A DNA stretch of 58,996 bases from Cruorifilaria tuberocauda. Its lineage: Eukaryota; Nematoda; Chromadorea; Rhabditida; Onchocercidae. The stretch covers positions 1-58,996 of the forward strand of contig JABVXU010000349.1 of assembly GCA_013365365.1 (NCBI GenBank), written 5' to 3'. Positions 1-11,800 of this stretch are shown piece by piece. The position numbers and the translations under genes were made by a program. Below the pieces are notes generated by a model. The model was not told where the DNA came from. It did not search any database and saw nothing but the letters and a program-made list of their open reading frames with translations. How positions within the stretch are numbered: the first letter of the stretch is position 1; each line of letters begins with the position of its first letter.

Positions 1-2501
1 TTCAATATTCACAGATTCGAATGCTTTCCGTTCCACTTCCGCCATCTATTGAACTTAATACCGGAGAATTCGTCAAGCAGACTCGGTGTCGCATATGCAT
101 TTCTGATCTGCAAGCGATGCAGCTTGCAAATCTGCCAGCACTTCTCTTTTCATTTCATTTCTCTTTTTAAATTCCTGAATTTTATTCTCTTATAGAATAT
201 ATGTATTTGGGAAGAAGCTTTTTCTTGCTTAAATTAAGTTATTTGCTGGTTATGAAAGTTGCAATCATTCCAGCGTCCGTATAGATATTTCTTCAGTTTG
301 ATCCCGAAAATATGTAGCAGAGGTGGATGGAATGGTTTTAAATGAGTGGAACGGAAGAATTTATAAATTCGTTCAGACAGCGCTGACAAAGTGAGGAGAA
401 AATGACGGAAATATCTGTTCTAATTCGGGAAGATTCCGCATCCATTCTTCTTAGCTTGAAAATATTTCCAATAGTGAAACAAGAAATTCAGTACTGATTC
501 TTTTTGGATTAGAATTAGAAAACAGAAAGGAGTTGTTAGTATAGCTTTTTGCTACTTTCACTTTATTTGTTTAAAAAAGCAAAGTTGGCGTAAATTTCGC
601 CAAATGACTGAATTGCCATTTGTAGTTCGAGTCCTTTCGAGCCTGAGCTAATTGTTCACTGTTGTTACGTTTTATAAATATTCCCATAAAGATTGAATGA
701 GAAATGCCATCATGATCTCACATTAAAATGAGTTCAGCTCCCGGAATCTCTTCGAAGAAGTGCTTTATGGAAAATGAACGAATGAAAGGAGAGAATTTCA
801 GGTGGATTTCTTTAGAACTTTAGATTTAAGCCTAGCAAAGTATTTAATTAATAAATGCTTCAAACATGTGAAAGAATTCTGATCTGAGATATAATTCCTG
901 ATTCTCGCTCTGGAAATACATGGCAGTTCTAAATTATAGTCTTTCTTCCAATCTTGCAATTGTTTCCTCATGACTTTTATTGCTGGAGCTTTTTCTTTAT
1001 CCATCTTTTATGATTTTGAATGGCTCATGAGAACATGTCTTCTGGGAGTATTTTTAACCGATGCGAATTTCCATTGGTTAGCTTCAGTGGGTAGTATGAA
1101 AAATATAAAAAGCTCGAAAGGAAAGAAATTCCAATTTATTAATTTTTAAAATGATTTGCTCTATCCTTTGCTACGATAGAACTGATTAAAGAACTGAAGA
1201 ATATCTTTTTAAGCTCTTCTCATTATATTATTTTGCTGAATAAAATGATGATGGTGATAATAATGTGATGAATAACCCTCAAATGATTTTTAAAATTCAA
1301 AAGACCAATTGATTTAGTGCTCACTCACTGAAGTCATTCCTTTGTCCTGAACTGAAGTTGATAGATTCATCTTTTAGTTCGTCCATCTTCTATGAAAGAA
1401 AGAGGCAAAAAAGGCTTTGATTGTACTTCAGTCCTGTTTCACCTCTTTTCGACTTCATTACAATGCGTGATTGTACTCATTCCTGCCCCTGTCTTAAGAA
1501 TTAAGTGCGTTCTCTTTCAACTTCAGTTCCCTTACTAAAAATGCGGTATAAACCATATCAAACGGAAATACGTTTGCTGCGTTTCAGCTCGGTGATAGCT
1601 GCAGATAGAGAGGAATATCCTTTCTGGTTTCATGTCACAATTATTTTTCAAAGATAGAATTATTAAACTTTTTACAGTTATGATATGAACTAACGGTAGC
1701 TCTGCATCACGTACACGTGAAGTGAGTTCAGAATAAGTGTATTTTAATATAGCGAAATCAGTAGCTGAATACAGTGGATTGCTCATCGAATGCCAACGTG
1801 TCCTCCCCTCTGAATATCATGAAGATTGAATGACCAAATGAAATGAGTTGTTCGCTTTAAACAACCATTCATTTCTCAATTTTGAACAAAAGCGGAGCAA
1901 TCATGGAAGCATTTTATTTCAAATGTCTCCAAATCAATGTCATTGAATAAAAGAATTAAAACCTGTATTTTTGAGAGACGTCCTGTGAATATCCGGATCG
2001 TACGCCAAAAACTTGATTTAAAATTAGAAAAGCGAGAGAGTAGAGAGTGATTGAGTCGAGCGCTACTCGTTTAATGAAATTAAATTAAAAATGGAATGAA
2101 TAACGAGGTTTCAGAAACAAACATCAAATCAAATTTGGAATATAGCAGAGCAGGCGTTTGATAGCAATACAATCGTCGATTTCAGTACTCACCGATGCGG
2201 TCAGTGTACATCGTCCAACCCATTTTACAAGCAAACTGAGTAGAATAAATAAATCCATCCTCCCTCAAACATATTGTCCTGCAGAAATCACAGACGACAA
2301 TCAGTCACCTTGCGAAGATCCGCACCTGCAATTTCCTTCTCTGTCGCCCTTCTGCATTGGAGGAGAGGAAGGTGACACATGCATTCTGTCACATATTGGG
2401 AGAAGTTGGAAGGAAACGTGAAATTGAATAACCAGTAGTCGCCACACCGATATATGTCATCTTCTGAGCTGAAGTCGTCGAAAGCTGTCCGAGCACTCGT
2501 A

Positions 2502-2560
<59 letters not shown>

Positions 2561-2881
2561 GGTGGTGGTGGTGATATGATGATCGGAGCTATAGCTATTA
2601 CACACACCAGGTTTTCTAGATCCCACTCAAACAACCATTTCTTCTTCTGAATCTGTCCTCTCTTTGCTCCCTCTTACTGGCACGGGTTTCCATTATTTGA
2701 ACTGAAACAGCTAACAGTGGATGTTATTTGCTTGTGGAACTTAGCGATAATTACTAATTCTCTTGGGACGTATCAGTCCTATTTTGGTTCTGTATCTGCG
2801 ATCTGTTTCTGAAAGCAGGCTTACTCTAAATGGTTAATTACGAATGATCGACTCTTGAAGTGAAGCAGTCGTCACTCACGA
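1..2881. other. Non-coding region upstream of the ADAMTS gene
   Basis: No recognisable exon, RNA gene or mobile element was found on either strand. Open stretches are short, with no domain-like sequence or splice pattern. The only distinct structure is the trinucleotide microsatellite near 2.5 kb. The last few hundred bases before 2882 must hold the ADAMTS promoter and 5' UTR, but I see no convincing core promoter motif. Confidence 0.6.
2502..2572. repeat. Compound trinucleotide microsatellite, (ATG)n then (GTG)n
   Basis: About 15 perfect ATG units run straight into about nine GTG/TGG units with almost no interruption. The repeat creates long spurious open frames on the minus strand with homopolymeric His, Ile, Pro or Ser runs. 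These are repeat artefacts, not genes. It lies about 310 bp upstream of the ADAMTS start codon, so it falls in the likely 5' regulatory region. Confidence 0.97.
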
Positions 2882-5800
2882 ATGAACAACTTCACATGCA
2901 AGAACCCAGCCATCCTTTTATTTTTTTCTTCACTCATCACTTCTGTTCAAGTAAGTATGGAGTATTTTCTGGACTGATCGCAGGAACAATTAGTCTTAGG
3001 GTATAGTTAATGATATGTCTGGTGCTGATAACATGTAGTCTTCTGCAAAATCTGAGAGGCGTTGTAATGATCACTTGTGAAAGGAATGATTAAAGTTCAG
3101 CAAAAGAAATAATGAAGTGTCAGGTAGCTCAGAAGACACTTTAGTCATATCTTTCTTGCTAAATACATGCATGCCTATTGCTCCTCTCTTTTACTTTGTA
3201 TGAAAATATGAAAATCAAAACAGAACAGATCTTTTAATTTGATATCATAATGGTGCTTTAGCAAGGAAAGATCGATTAATTGAAGTTCTTTTTAATAACT
3301 TTTTCAATTTATTGATTAAAATTAAAGCATAATCATGAAAAGATGCCCTTTTCATTTTATTTATGAAAGCATACAAAAGTTTTCCTACTGGTTGCTTGCA
3401 GAATTTTCATCGCCACTTAACAAAACAAGAACTGCAGCGAATTTTCGCTGTATCCAATCACAAAGACGTGCCGGAATATACGCTGATCGACGTAAAAAAA
3501 AAGGAACTCAGTGACGGAACCATGCATTTATTATTCGATGCTTGGAATCAGAAATTTCACTTTGATCTCAAGCCTAACCTCAAACTAATCAGTCCTCACC
3601 TGGTTAGTTCTCTCAAATGATTGGTTGCTATATTAAGCGCCTTATCTTAGCCTCTCCTTCACCTTTCTTCCCCATAGCATAAGAAAGAAAAATACAAAGT
3701 TGCTTTTTTGTTGGGCTTTTTTCTGGTAAGAGCTTCCTGACTACTGTAGTCCGGTCTTATTCAAGTTCAGCAATCCAAATAACTATACCGCGGTAGACGT
3801 GACGCTTCCTCAGTGTCGATACGTTTATACCTTGAATGTTTCTTCTTTGGATGTATCATTGTTTGGCACGGGTTTCCGCGGTTTATTCCAAGTATTCGTC
3901 GGTAGTGGTGACATAACCGCCACGTGCCAGAATTCCGCGCTGCGCAGTTCCACTGGCATGTAATTTGCCTTTTACTGTTTTGTCCTCACTGAGGGATTTT
4001 CTCTATTACATAAGTCAATATCCACGAATAACACTTGTTGAGTTTTTGTTGGCTGCAAAAACAGTTAGAGGGAGAGGTGATATTCTGAAGTGCCTGCATG
4101 AAAGTAAGGAAGCATCGGAAAAGATGATCCTCGTAATCATGGAGGGAGGAATGTTGTAAAAGACGGGAAGTTCTTCGATCTTCTTCCTCGATCAGAAAAG
4201 AGTTAGCATGAGTGATCTTGTTGCACAATGCAACGTTTACTAGGACGGATTCATGAATGAATTAAAAAATTGATACTGCTCTTTATAAAATTGAAATTTA
4301 CACAATTTAAAAGTTAATCGAAAGTGTATGATAATTCCGTTTCTATCAGTCACTGAGATAAGATAAGAAAATCTTCTCTGAAAGATCTGAATTATGAATC
4401 ACTCAATTTACACGGGTAAGAATTAGTCAATATTAGGAAATAGGAAAAATTCAGTTTTGTCCACAATATGCAAATCGATTTTTAAAAATATTTCAGTGGA
4501 GTTTTCAATATTCTATGAAAAGAGGATGTGGCAGAGAGTGGAAATAAATGAAAAGCTTGAACATTTGATGAAGAAAAAAGTATTTTGATAGTTGAGTGGA
4601 TGAGAGATAGAATTTCAAGAATTTTGTCTGAATTTGAAAAGTTCACTGACATGAAAGATTAAAGCAAACACGTATTTTCCGACAACTGTTTACGTGTATA
4701 TATTTGGTTAACTTAAAGACAACTGAACTCCGCCACTTATGAGTGCCAAGATGAAGGAAAGCATCGTGGCTTTCAGATCTCAGTGGTGCGTGACGGCACA
4801 AACAGTTCGAGGAGTCGAGGATTACCGGCACATTTGAGAGCAGACTGTCACTACCACGGGAAAGTGCTATCACACAACAATGTTTCAGCAGCAGTTTCTT
4901 ACTGTGACTATTTGACAGGGTCAATTGTCATGGACAGTCATTTCCTCTTGTTGCAAACAATTCCTCAACGACTCAGATACGTCCACCAGGTATCATCAAC
5001 TATCTCCAGATATAGATTTATGTGAGAACTTCTGTCTTTATAATGCTGCATTTAAGCTTATATGTGCCACATTTCTCGAGCAACTGAGGCAAGATGAATA
5101 AGCTATCAATAAGCTCCTGTTGCCTCTTGTCAAATGCGCGGAAAGGAGAAACCTAAATGAATCATTCCAGGTCAAACAGCGCCATATCATATATAAACGT
5201 GGAGTTGATCAGCTTTTTACCTTGGAACATACGCTTGAGGAACAATTATCAATGCTGAAGGAACAGTCGATTGAGGAGGAATTTTGCGACATCAGTAAGT
5301 CGATTGATGATGCAGCTAGTGCTACTGGTATTTCAGGTTTGCTTATAAGCTTCGTGCTCAATGCTTCCAGTTATTTGTCACCTTATGATCAGAATAGGAT
5401 CATCAAATATCAGTCATCACAGGCTTTCATTTACATCGGCCGTTTAAGCGAACTATGCATTGTAAAATTCCAACTTCCTCGCAGTGACCAAACGTTCGAT
5501 TGTTTCTGACGTACGTGCTACACGCGTGCCCTGATATCTTGGAGTTCAACAGGGACTATTTCCTTGCATATTTCCAAACGAATGGTAGTAAGACGGCTGT
5601 TTACAAATGAGCTTTAGGAATTTATTTCGTTCAAATTTAATTAAAGTCAAGAAATTAGTTCGGAACAGAAAACGCTTTTTCTATATCTTTTTTCTGATAA
5701 GAAGCTTGATCGACGAAACCTTTAAAAATTGAACTGAAATTGGCAAACATGAATTTTAGAGTTAAGCTAACTCCACATATGTTGTTGACAGTTGATAGTA

Positions 5801-8800
5801 AAACACTAGATCCGCCTTGTATCGAGAGGAAAGTGCTATCTGCAAAAAATGAATGACGCTTCGTACAGCATTAGCATTTGCCTCCTCTAGTAAGCCTCAC
5901 ATTTTGAAATTGAAATTTGATTGCCATAGTACAAGAAATGCATGAATAATAATGAATGATTTTCTCTCCGAAGACTAGATTTAATTTCATCCATTCTTTT
6001 CATAGTGTGCATGGTTGTGACTCAATGCTACTCACTGATGTCCTCATTATTACACCTCCGTGAATAAGCTTCTCAATCTTCTGGTAATCTTCCAAAATTG
6101 TTTAACATGAAACAGTGATTGGAGGAAACTTACAGCCGAAGAATCAACGCTGAACTACACGATGCCCGCAGAAGGTAATCTCGATTCTCTTTTCATCTTC
6201 CCACAATTGGATCCGATAACCTTGGAAATTGGGCTTTTTCTGGATTCCAAGCTCTATGAGCATTTCCAACGAGAATACATCGGTGATCCGGAACAGCATT
6301 TGGTGGATTTCTCTCTTGCTCTGATCAATAATGTTCATGTCCTTTATCAGCAATCATCGATGACTCCAAACTTGGATATTGTTATCGTACGATTTGAACT
6401 GTGGAAAAAACAACCGGTATTTTTTTGTTTGATCAAGAAAATTCGAAGTTATTCAAAGTATGATATATTTAAATTTGTTGAAAGTTGCTGATTGCTAGGA
6501 AATTCGCAATATTTTATTCAGTTTTCTACACAGAGATACAATTCGAAGACACACAGTTCACGTGAACTGGCAAAATCAGTTTAATTTTGTTTTTTGATTT
6601 AGATAAATAATTTAATCATTCACAAATGCTGCACTTCAGACAGGACTTGATACGTTAGCACATCGGAACGGACAGGCACAAACACTGTTGAATCTGTTTT
6701 GCCGCCATCAAGCAACTCTTAATCCAGGAACTGATTTAACTGATCCAGAACACTGGGATCATGGCATTCTTCTTACCGGGTTTGTTTTTATCTCTCTCTG
6801 TCCTTACTCTTCTGCAATATTTTTTGACAATGATTGAGTGAGATCATTTCATTTCTCCTATTTTTAATTTCATGAAACTTATTGAGCAGTTCAGTAAATT
6901 CCAAAACTTCATAAAGTTATGGTTCAGAAAAGTTGGAACATGAAAAATTACTTGAAAATGGACGATATGTTATTCAGAAAAATGGAAACAAAGATTTCCT
7001 TTATGATGATCCATTAAGTGATCTCTAAGTAGTTTACAATATGTTATTTTCCGTCTGTCTCTACTCTTCGTTCCTCATCCCAACATGAAACCTCACACAT
7101 TCCAATTTTTCGGCAAACCTATCTTGGGAATCTTGGCGTTAAGTTAACATTCCTTCTTTTATTACTTCCTTTTGATTGAAAACTGATCACTTTATGCAGC
7201 GTGAAATGATTACATTCTACGTTGTGAGCTTTTAAAATTCATTTACTTCCCTAATTCTTAACAACATGAATTGTGAAAGAGATTCGGTGAGCAGAAAGTC
7301 TCTTCCTTGATCATAAATGACTTAATATCTATTAGTTAGGATCTCGAGATGAGCACTGTGGAGTGCTAGAAGCTTAGAGCAAAGATTAAGAACTGATTGC
7401 TGTGGATATTGGAGACTATTCGGTGAACTATTTTAATCTTTACTGTTTGAATTAACAGTAAAGCAATTTAGAAGTAATTTCGAAACAAGCTTGAATATGT
7501 TACAGGTATGACATCTATCATACAACGACATCGGTTGCAGGTGTTGCACCTGTTGCACGAATGTGTGACGAAATATTCGCATGCAGTTTGGTGGAGGGGA
7601 TGCATCTTGGCCGATCATTTGTTCTGGCTCATGAAATGGGGCACAAGTTTGTTCATGACACTGTTTTTGAGCTTCAGCAAACAGAGCGAGATCATCTTGC
7701 CAATATCTTCTGATTTGAAGTAGAGGAAATCGAAGATTCTTCAGAAAGGGAGCAATTAACATTCATTTCAGCATGGGTATGGTTCATGATGGGATTCAGA
7801 ATCAGTGTGGTCGAAGTTGCTGTCTAATGTCGGCAGTGAATGGCGCTGGCAAAACTACCTGGAGCGAATGTTCAGTGCGTGAATTCAACGCATTCTTATT
7901 GCACTTGGAGTAAGTGTGAATTTCTTAAATTTTCCTCCAAAAGTTCTTGTAGTTGCGTGATAATGTCACTACAAGTCTAACCTTGCTTTTATTATATCCG
8001 TGACAAATTGTTGATATTTTGCTTGCAGCGCGAGCGGTCGCGGCAATTGCTTGCGTGATGGATCAGAAGGACTTCTGGTTTATAATCACATGAAGGATGG
8101 CCGCCTACCTGGACAGCGTTTCACAGCTGATCAGCAATGCTCTTATTTTTGGGGCAGAGATTTTGAGGTTGAAATACCGAAGGGAAGGACGATGGATGTT
8201 CGGTTTTCCTTGCATTTCCATAGTTGATAAATCGATTCTTCTAAGATAATCGATACTTCTTTCTCGAACAGATCCTTGTTCTCAGTCTGCTTCACACACA
8301 CACAGATGTCATTCCCTCCTCATTCTTTTTAAAATGAAAATGATGAATTCTTCAACTTCATAATCCAAAATCTAACATTTCAATTCGCTATTTCAGGATA
8401 TCTGTCGCATACTTTGGTGTGGGAATAATGGCTCGACAATATCAACAGCTCATCCAGCCTTAGAAGGAAGTTGGTGTGGCGGTAACAAGGTGATAGCTAT
8501 TATGCTCAATGATATTAAAAAAGATAGCTTTCCAATAGGAGCAGGAAACCGAATCTTCAAATCTTTCTATAGTCAATGTTTCGATCTAACTGAAATGCAG
8601 CAAAGAGAGCATGGCAAGAATCGAATCAGTCCATGAATGAGCACTCCATAGATATTCATTACCAGTCAGTTTCCCACCATGATATCTCAGTAGAGACTGT
8701 TGATGTTGCAGTTCTGCATTGAAGGGCAATGTCGGCAATGGCCACAACGAACAGCTCCAGCTAAGGTAGATGGTGGCTGGACTGAGTGGAGCAGTAAGGA

Positions 8801-11800
8801 GAAACGATGTCCGATCAGTCAATGCCAAGTCACGGATAGTATCCAAATCAAGAGCCAGATGAGAACGTGTACCAGGCCTGCGTCAGTTCTTTAGAAATCA
8901 TTTAAGATGGCTTGCTTCTCTTCCTTACTTATAATAATCTGAAATTTCAATTTTACCTTTTCACTATTCATTCGAAACTGTATACCGTATAAGAAAATTG
9001 ATCTGTGCGTATCACTTTCTCGATTATGTTCAGTATTATCAGCTATAGATGGCTCAGTTTCTTATTAATCTTTTATTTCAGTTAGATTTATTTTTAAGGC
9101 CCAACAATGGTGGCAAAAAATGTATAGGTTCCAATCTCCGTGGCTTAATTTGTGGTGGTTTGAAATCAGGTTGCAAAGCAATGACACTACTAGAGTATGG
9201 TACCAAATTATGTACGGCGATAAAAAATGATCAAGAAAAGCCAGACCGTCAACTTACTGGTGCCACATTTCTTCGTATGTTTTCGAAAGATTTAAATTGC
9301 ATAAAACCATTTTTCATATCCGTTTCAAATGTTGCGCTTTGTGAAAGCAAGTTTTTTCAATTTAATCGAAATGTTGCATTCTCTGAATTTTCTTTTAAAA
9401 CGAATTTGATTTATCTAAAAACATATTTTATTTCTTTGTTTTGTGCTCATGCAGTGTTTGCTCGATTTTACTCAACTGAACTCTTGCGTGCTTTGTAGAT
9501 AGCACACAGCCATGCAAAATCTGGTGTCATTTGGTTGACTCGGAGCTGATCCGAAATAAGGGCCACTATCCGGATGGTTCTCCCTGCGGGCCTGGACAAT
9601 TTTGTGTTGGAGGAAAATGCTTGGTGAGTCAGTGGTTCTTATTCGGTTGCCAAAATGCATAGTATTTTTGGTAACAGATGGGAAACAGAAAGAACTTATT
9701 ACAGACAGTGATGTGTAATAATAAAGCCGCAGTGGAAAGCATGGAAGACTGTCCTATAACTCTCGACGGTGATAATCAGGAATGGAGTGAATGGAGCGGA
9801 TGGTCTGAGTGCTCAATTTCGTGTGGTTCCGGTGGAAAACAACGGCGAAAACGAATCTGTCAGTTGGTAAGCTTCTGTGGCAAGTTTACTTCCAGACTTC
9901 CCCGGAGATGAGCCACAAGGAACGTTCAGTTGTTATGAACAGTGTAAATAGTGGATATTGCAGCAAAAATGTGTGGGTGAATCGCTGGATTCTCGATCGT
10001 GCCTTCCCGAAGTGCCGGGTTGTCAGAAATCTGAGAGGTGGGATGGATGTGGTGCGAGCTGCAATGATGAGATGCGGAACAGAACGCAGACCTGTGCGCA
10101 AGGACGGAACTGTTCCAGTGTTATCGAAGAAGGTAGCAACTGCAGCAAGGTGACATTACCGTTTATTCTTCCGGACATTCCGGCTCGCTATTCCAGTCGC
10201 AACTAGCTGCTCAATCTCCAAGTCCTAGCTGTCGCAGTAATTTCAGAATAGTTGCTCCGGTTGGAATGAATGGGGATTATGGTCTTCTTGTAGTGCGACC
10301 TGTGGACATGGACAACGAAGTAGGAAACGTCAGTGCGATGAACTGAATGGATGTGAAGGTGAAGGCACCCAAATTGAGCCTTGTGAAATGAAGGTAAAAT
10401 ATTTCCCGCTGATAGTTAAACCAATCTTTTTCCTGATACACTCTTTGAGTGCCACTAAAGTTAATTTAATCGTCACCCGAGTTTCCACCTTTTGAAGGAA
10501 GTGAATGAGATACATTGTGCCCTGAACGTTGCTTTAATCAGGTAAATTACCTGATAAATTATATCAATAAGTAGTGATTTTAATGGGAGCATTGATAAGG
10601 AAGTGGAGGGTTTGGCTAATGGAATTGAATGGATGAGAGAGTTAACATAGTAATAGCGGTGGAAGGGAAATGAACTGTTTGTTGAGTCTGATGTTGGTGA
10701 TAAGAGACTGCCATTGCTTCCTTCGGGAAGTGAATACCTGGATGAGTGCTTGTCACAGAGACTAATCCTGAAAGGATTGCGGGAGATTTACCCACCGATC
10801 AATGAGCTACCCTCTTCCAGGAGCTCTTTGTTTTAGTAGGCATGTGGACCAGAGATTATATGCACAGTCATTTGAGACATGAACAAAAGATTCGTAATCA
10901 TTGGAGAGTGAAATTAATTTTTGATTAAAAACATCATGGCAGGCTTATAAAGCTAACCAACAATCTTTGCTCACTTCATGATGATAAAACCGATGGTGAA
11001 GAAAGAGTTAGCTGATATAGAATGAATTGAGAAGAGCGAAGGATTTCTGCTAGATTTCGAAATGCAAAGCATTTGATTATATGAATATTTTGTGTTATCA
11101 ATTCAACTTCTATTTCCACCCGTTTTATAATCTTCCTTCTTCTCTCCGTAGTTCGATTGAATAAGCCTGTTTCCAGAAATGTATACTGGAAGTATGGGGT
11201 GATTGGTTGCCTTGCTCGGTGTCATGTGGATTGGGTTTTCAATTACGTGAGCGTTTATGTGATGGGTCGTTGTGCGCCAATGGACAAAAGCAAGCTAGAA
11301 CTTGTAATGAGAAAGTTGGTTTACTCAATTGATTGCTTGACATTTGAATTAAAATGATGAATTAGCTGAATCCTTAACTGTGAAGGGTTAGCGGTTATTT
11401 CAAAATTAATATTCAGTCTCATCAACTAGTAAATTTCAATACATAGAAGTTGTAGGACTGTAGTAATGGTGAGGCACTACTGCAATTGTGGAGCGATTGG
11501 TCTGATTGGCTTTCTTGTACTGCTTCCTGTGGTGAAGGTATACAAATCAGAGTCCGGAAATGTATCACGGGTTCGTAATTTCAACAATTGAAGGTCAAAA
11601 GATTTGGCATATAAGGTCACAAGTTAGAAGAAATATATCTGATACAGTTAACCTCTCTGTTTTTGGTCATACTTGAATGGTTTTGGCATTACAATCAGTG
11701 AGATAAGCGAATGATATTGTTTTATTGAATTCATGCATTCTTGAAGAAATTTAATAAAACAGAATCCAAACTCATTTTTGAAATGTCACTAGCATCTTTG

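Noticed and set aside
2288..2634. Two minus-strand open frames with poly-His/Ile and poly-Pro/Ser runs
   Set aside because: They are the ATG/GTG microsatellite read in two frames, with no domain or splice support.
9896..9943. A cysteine-containing alternative frame ([14 protein letters not shown]) over this small ADAMTS exon
   Set aside because: Both neighbouring exons need phase 0, and only the other frame fits at both ends without a shift. The cysteine-rich look is coincidental.
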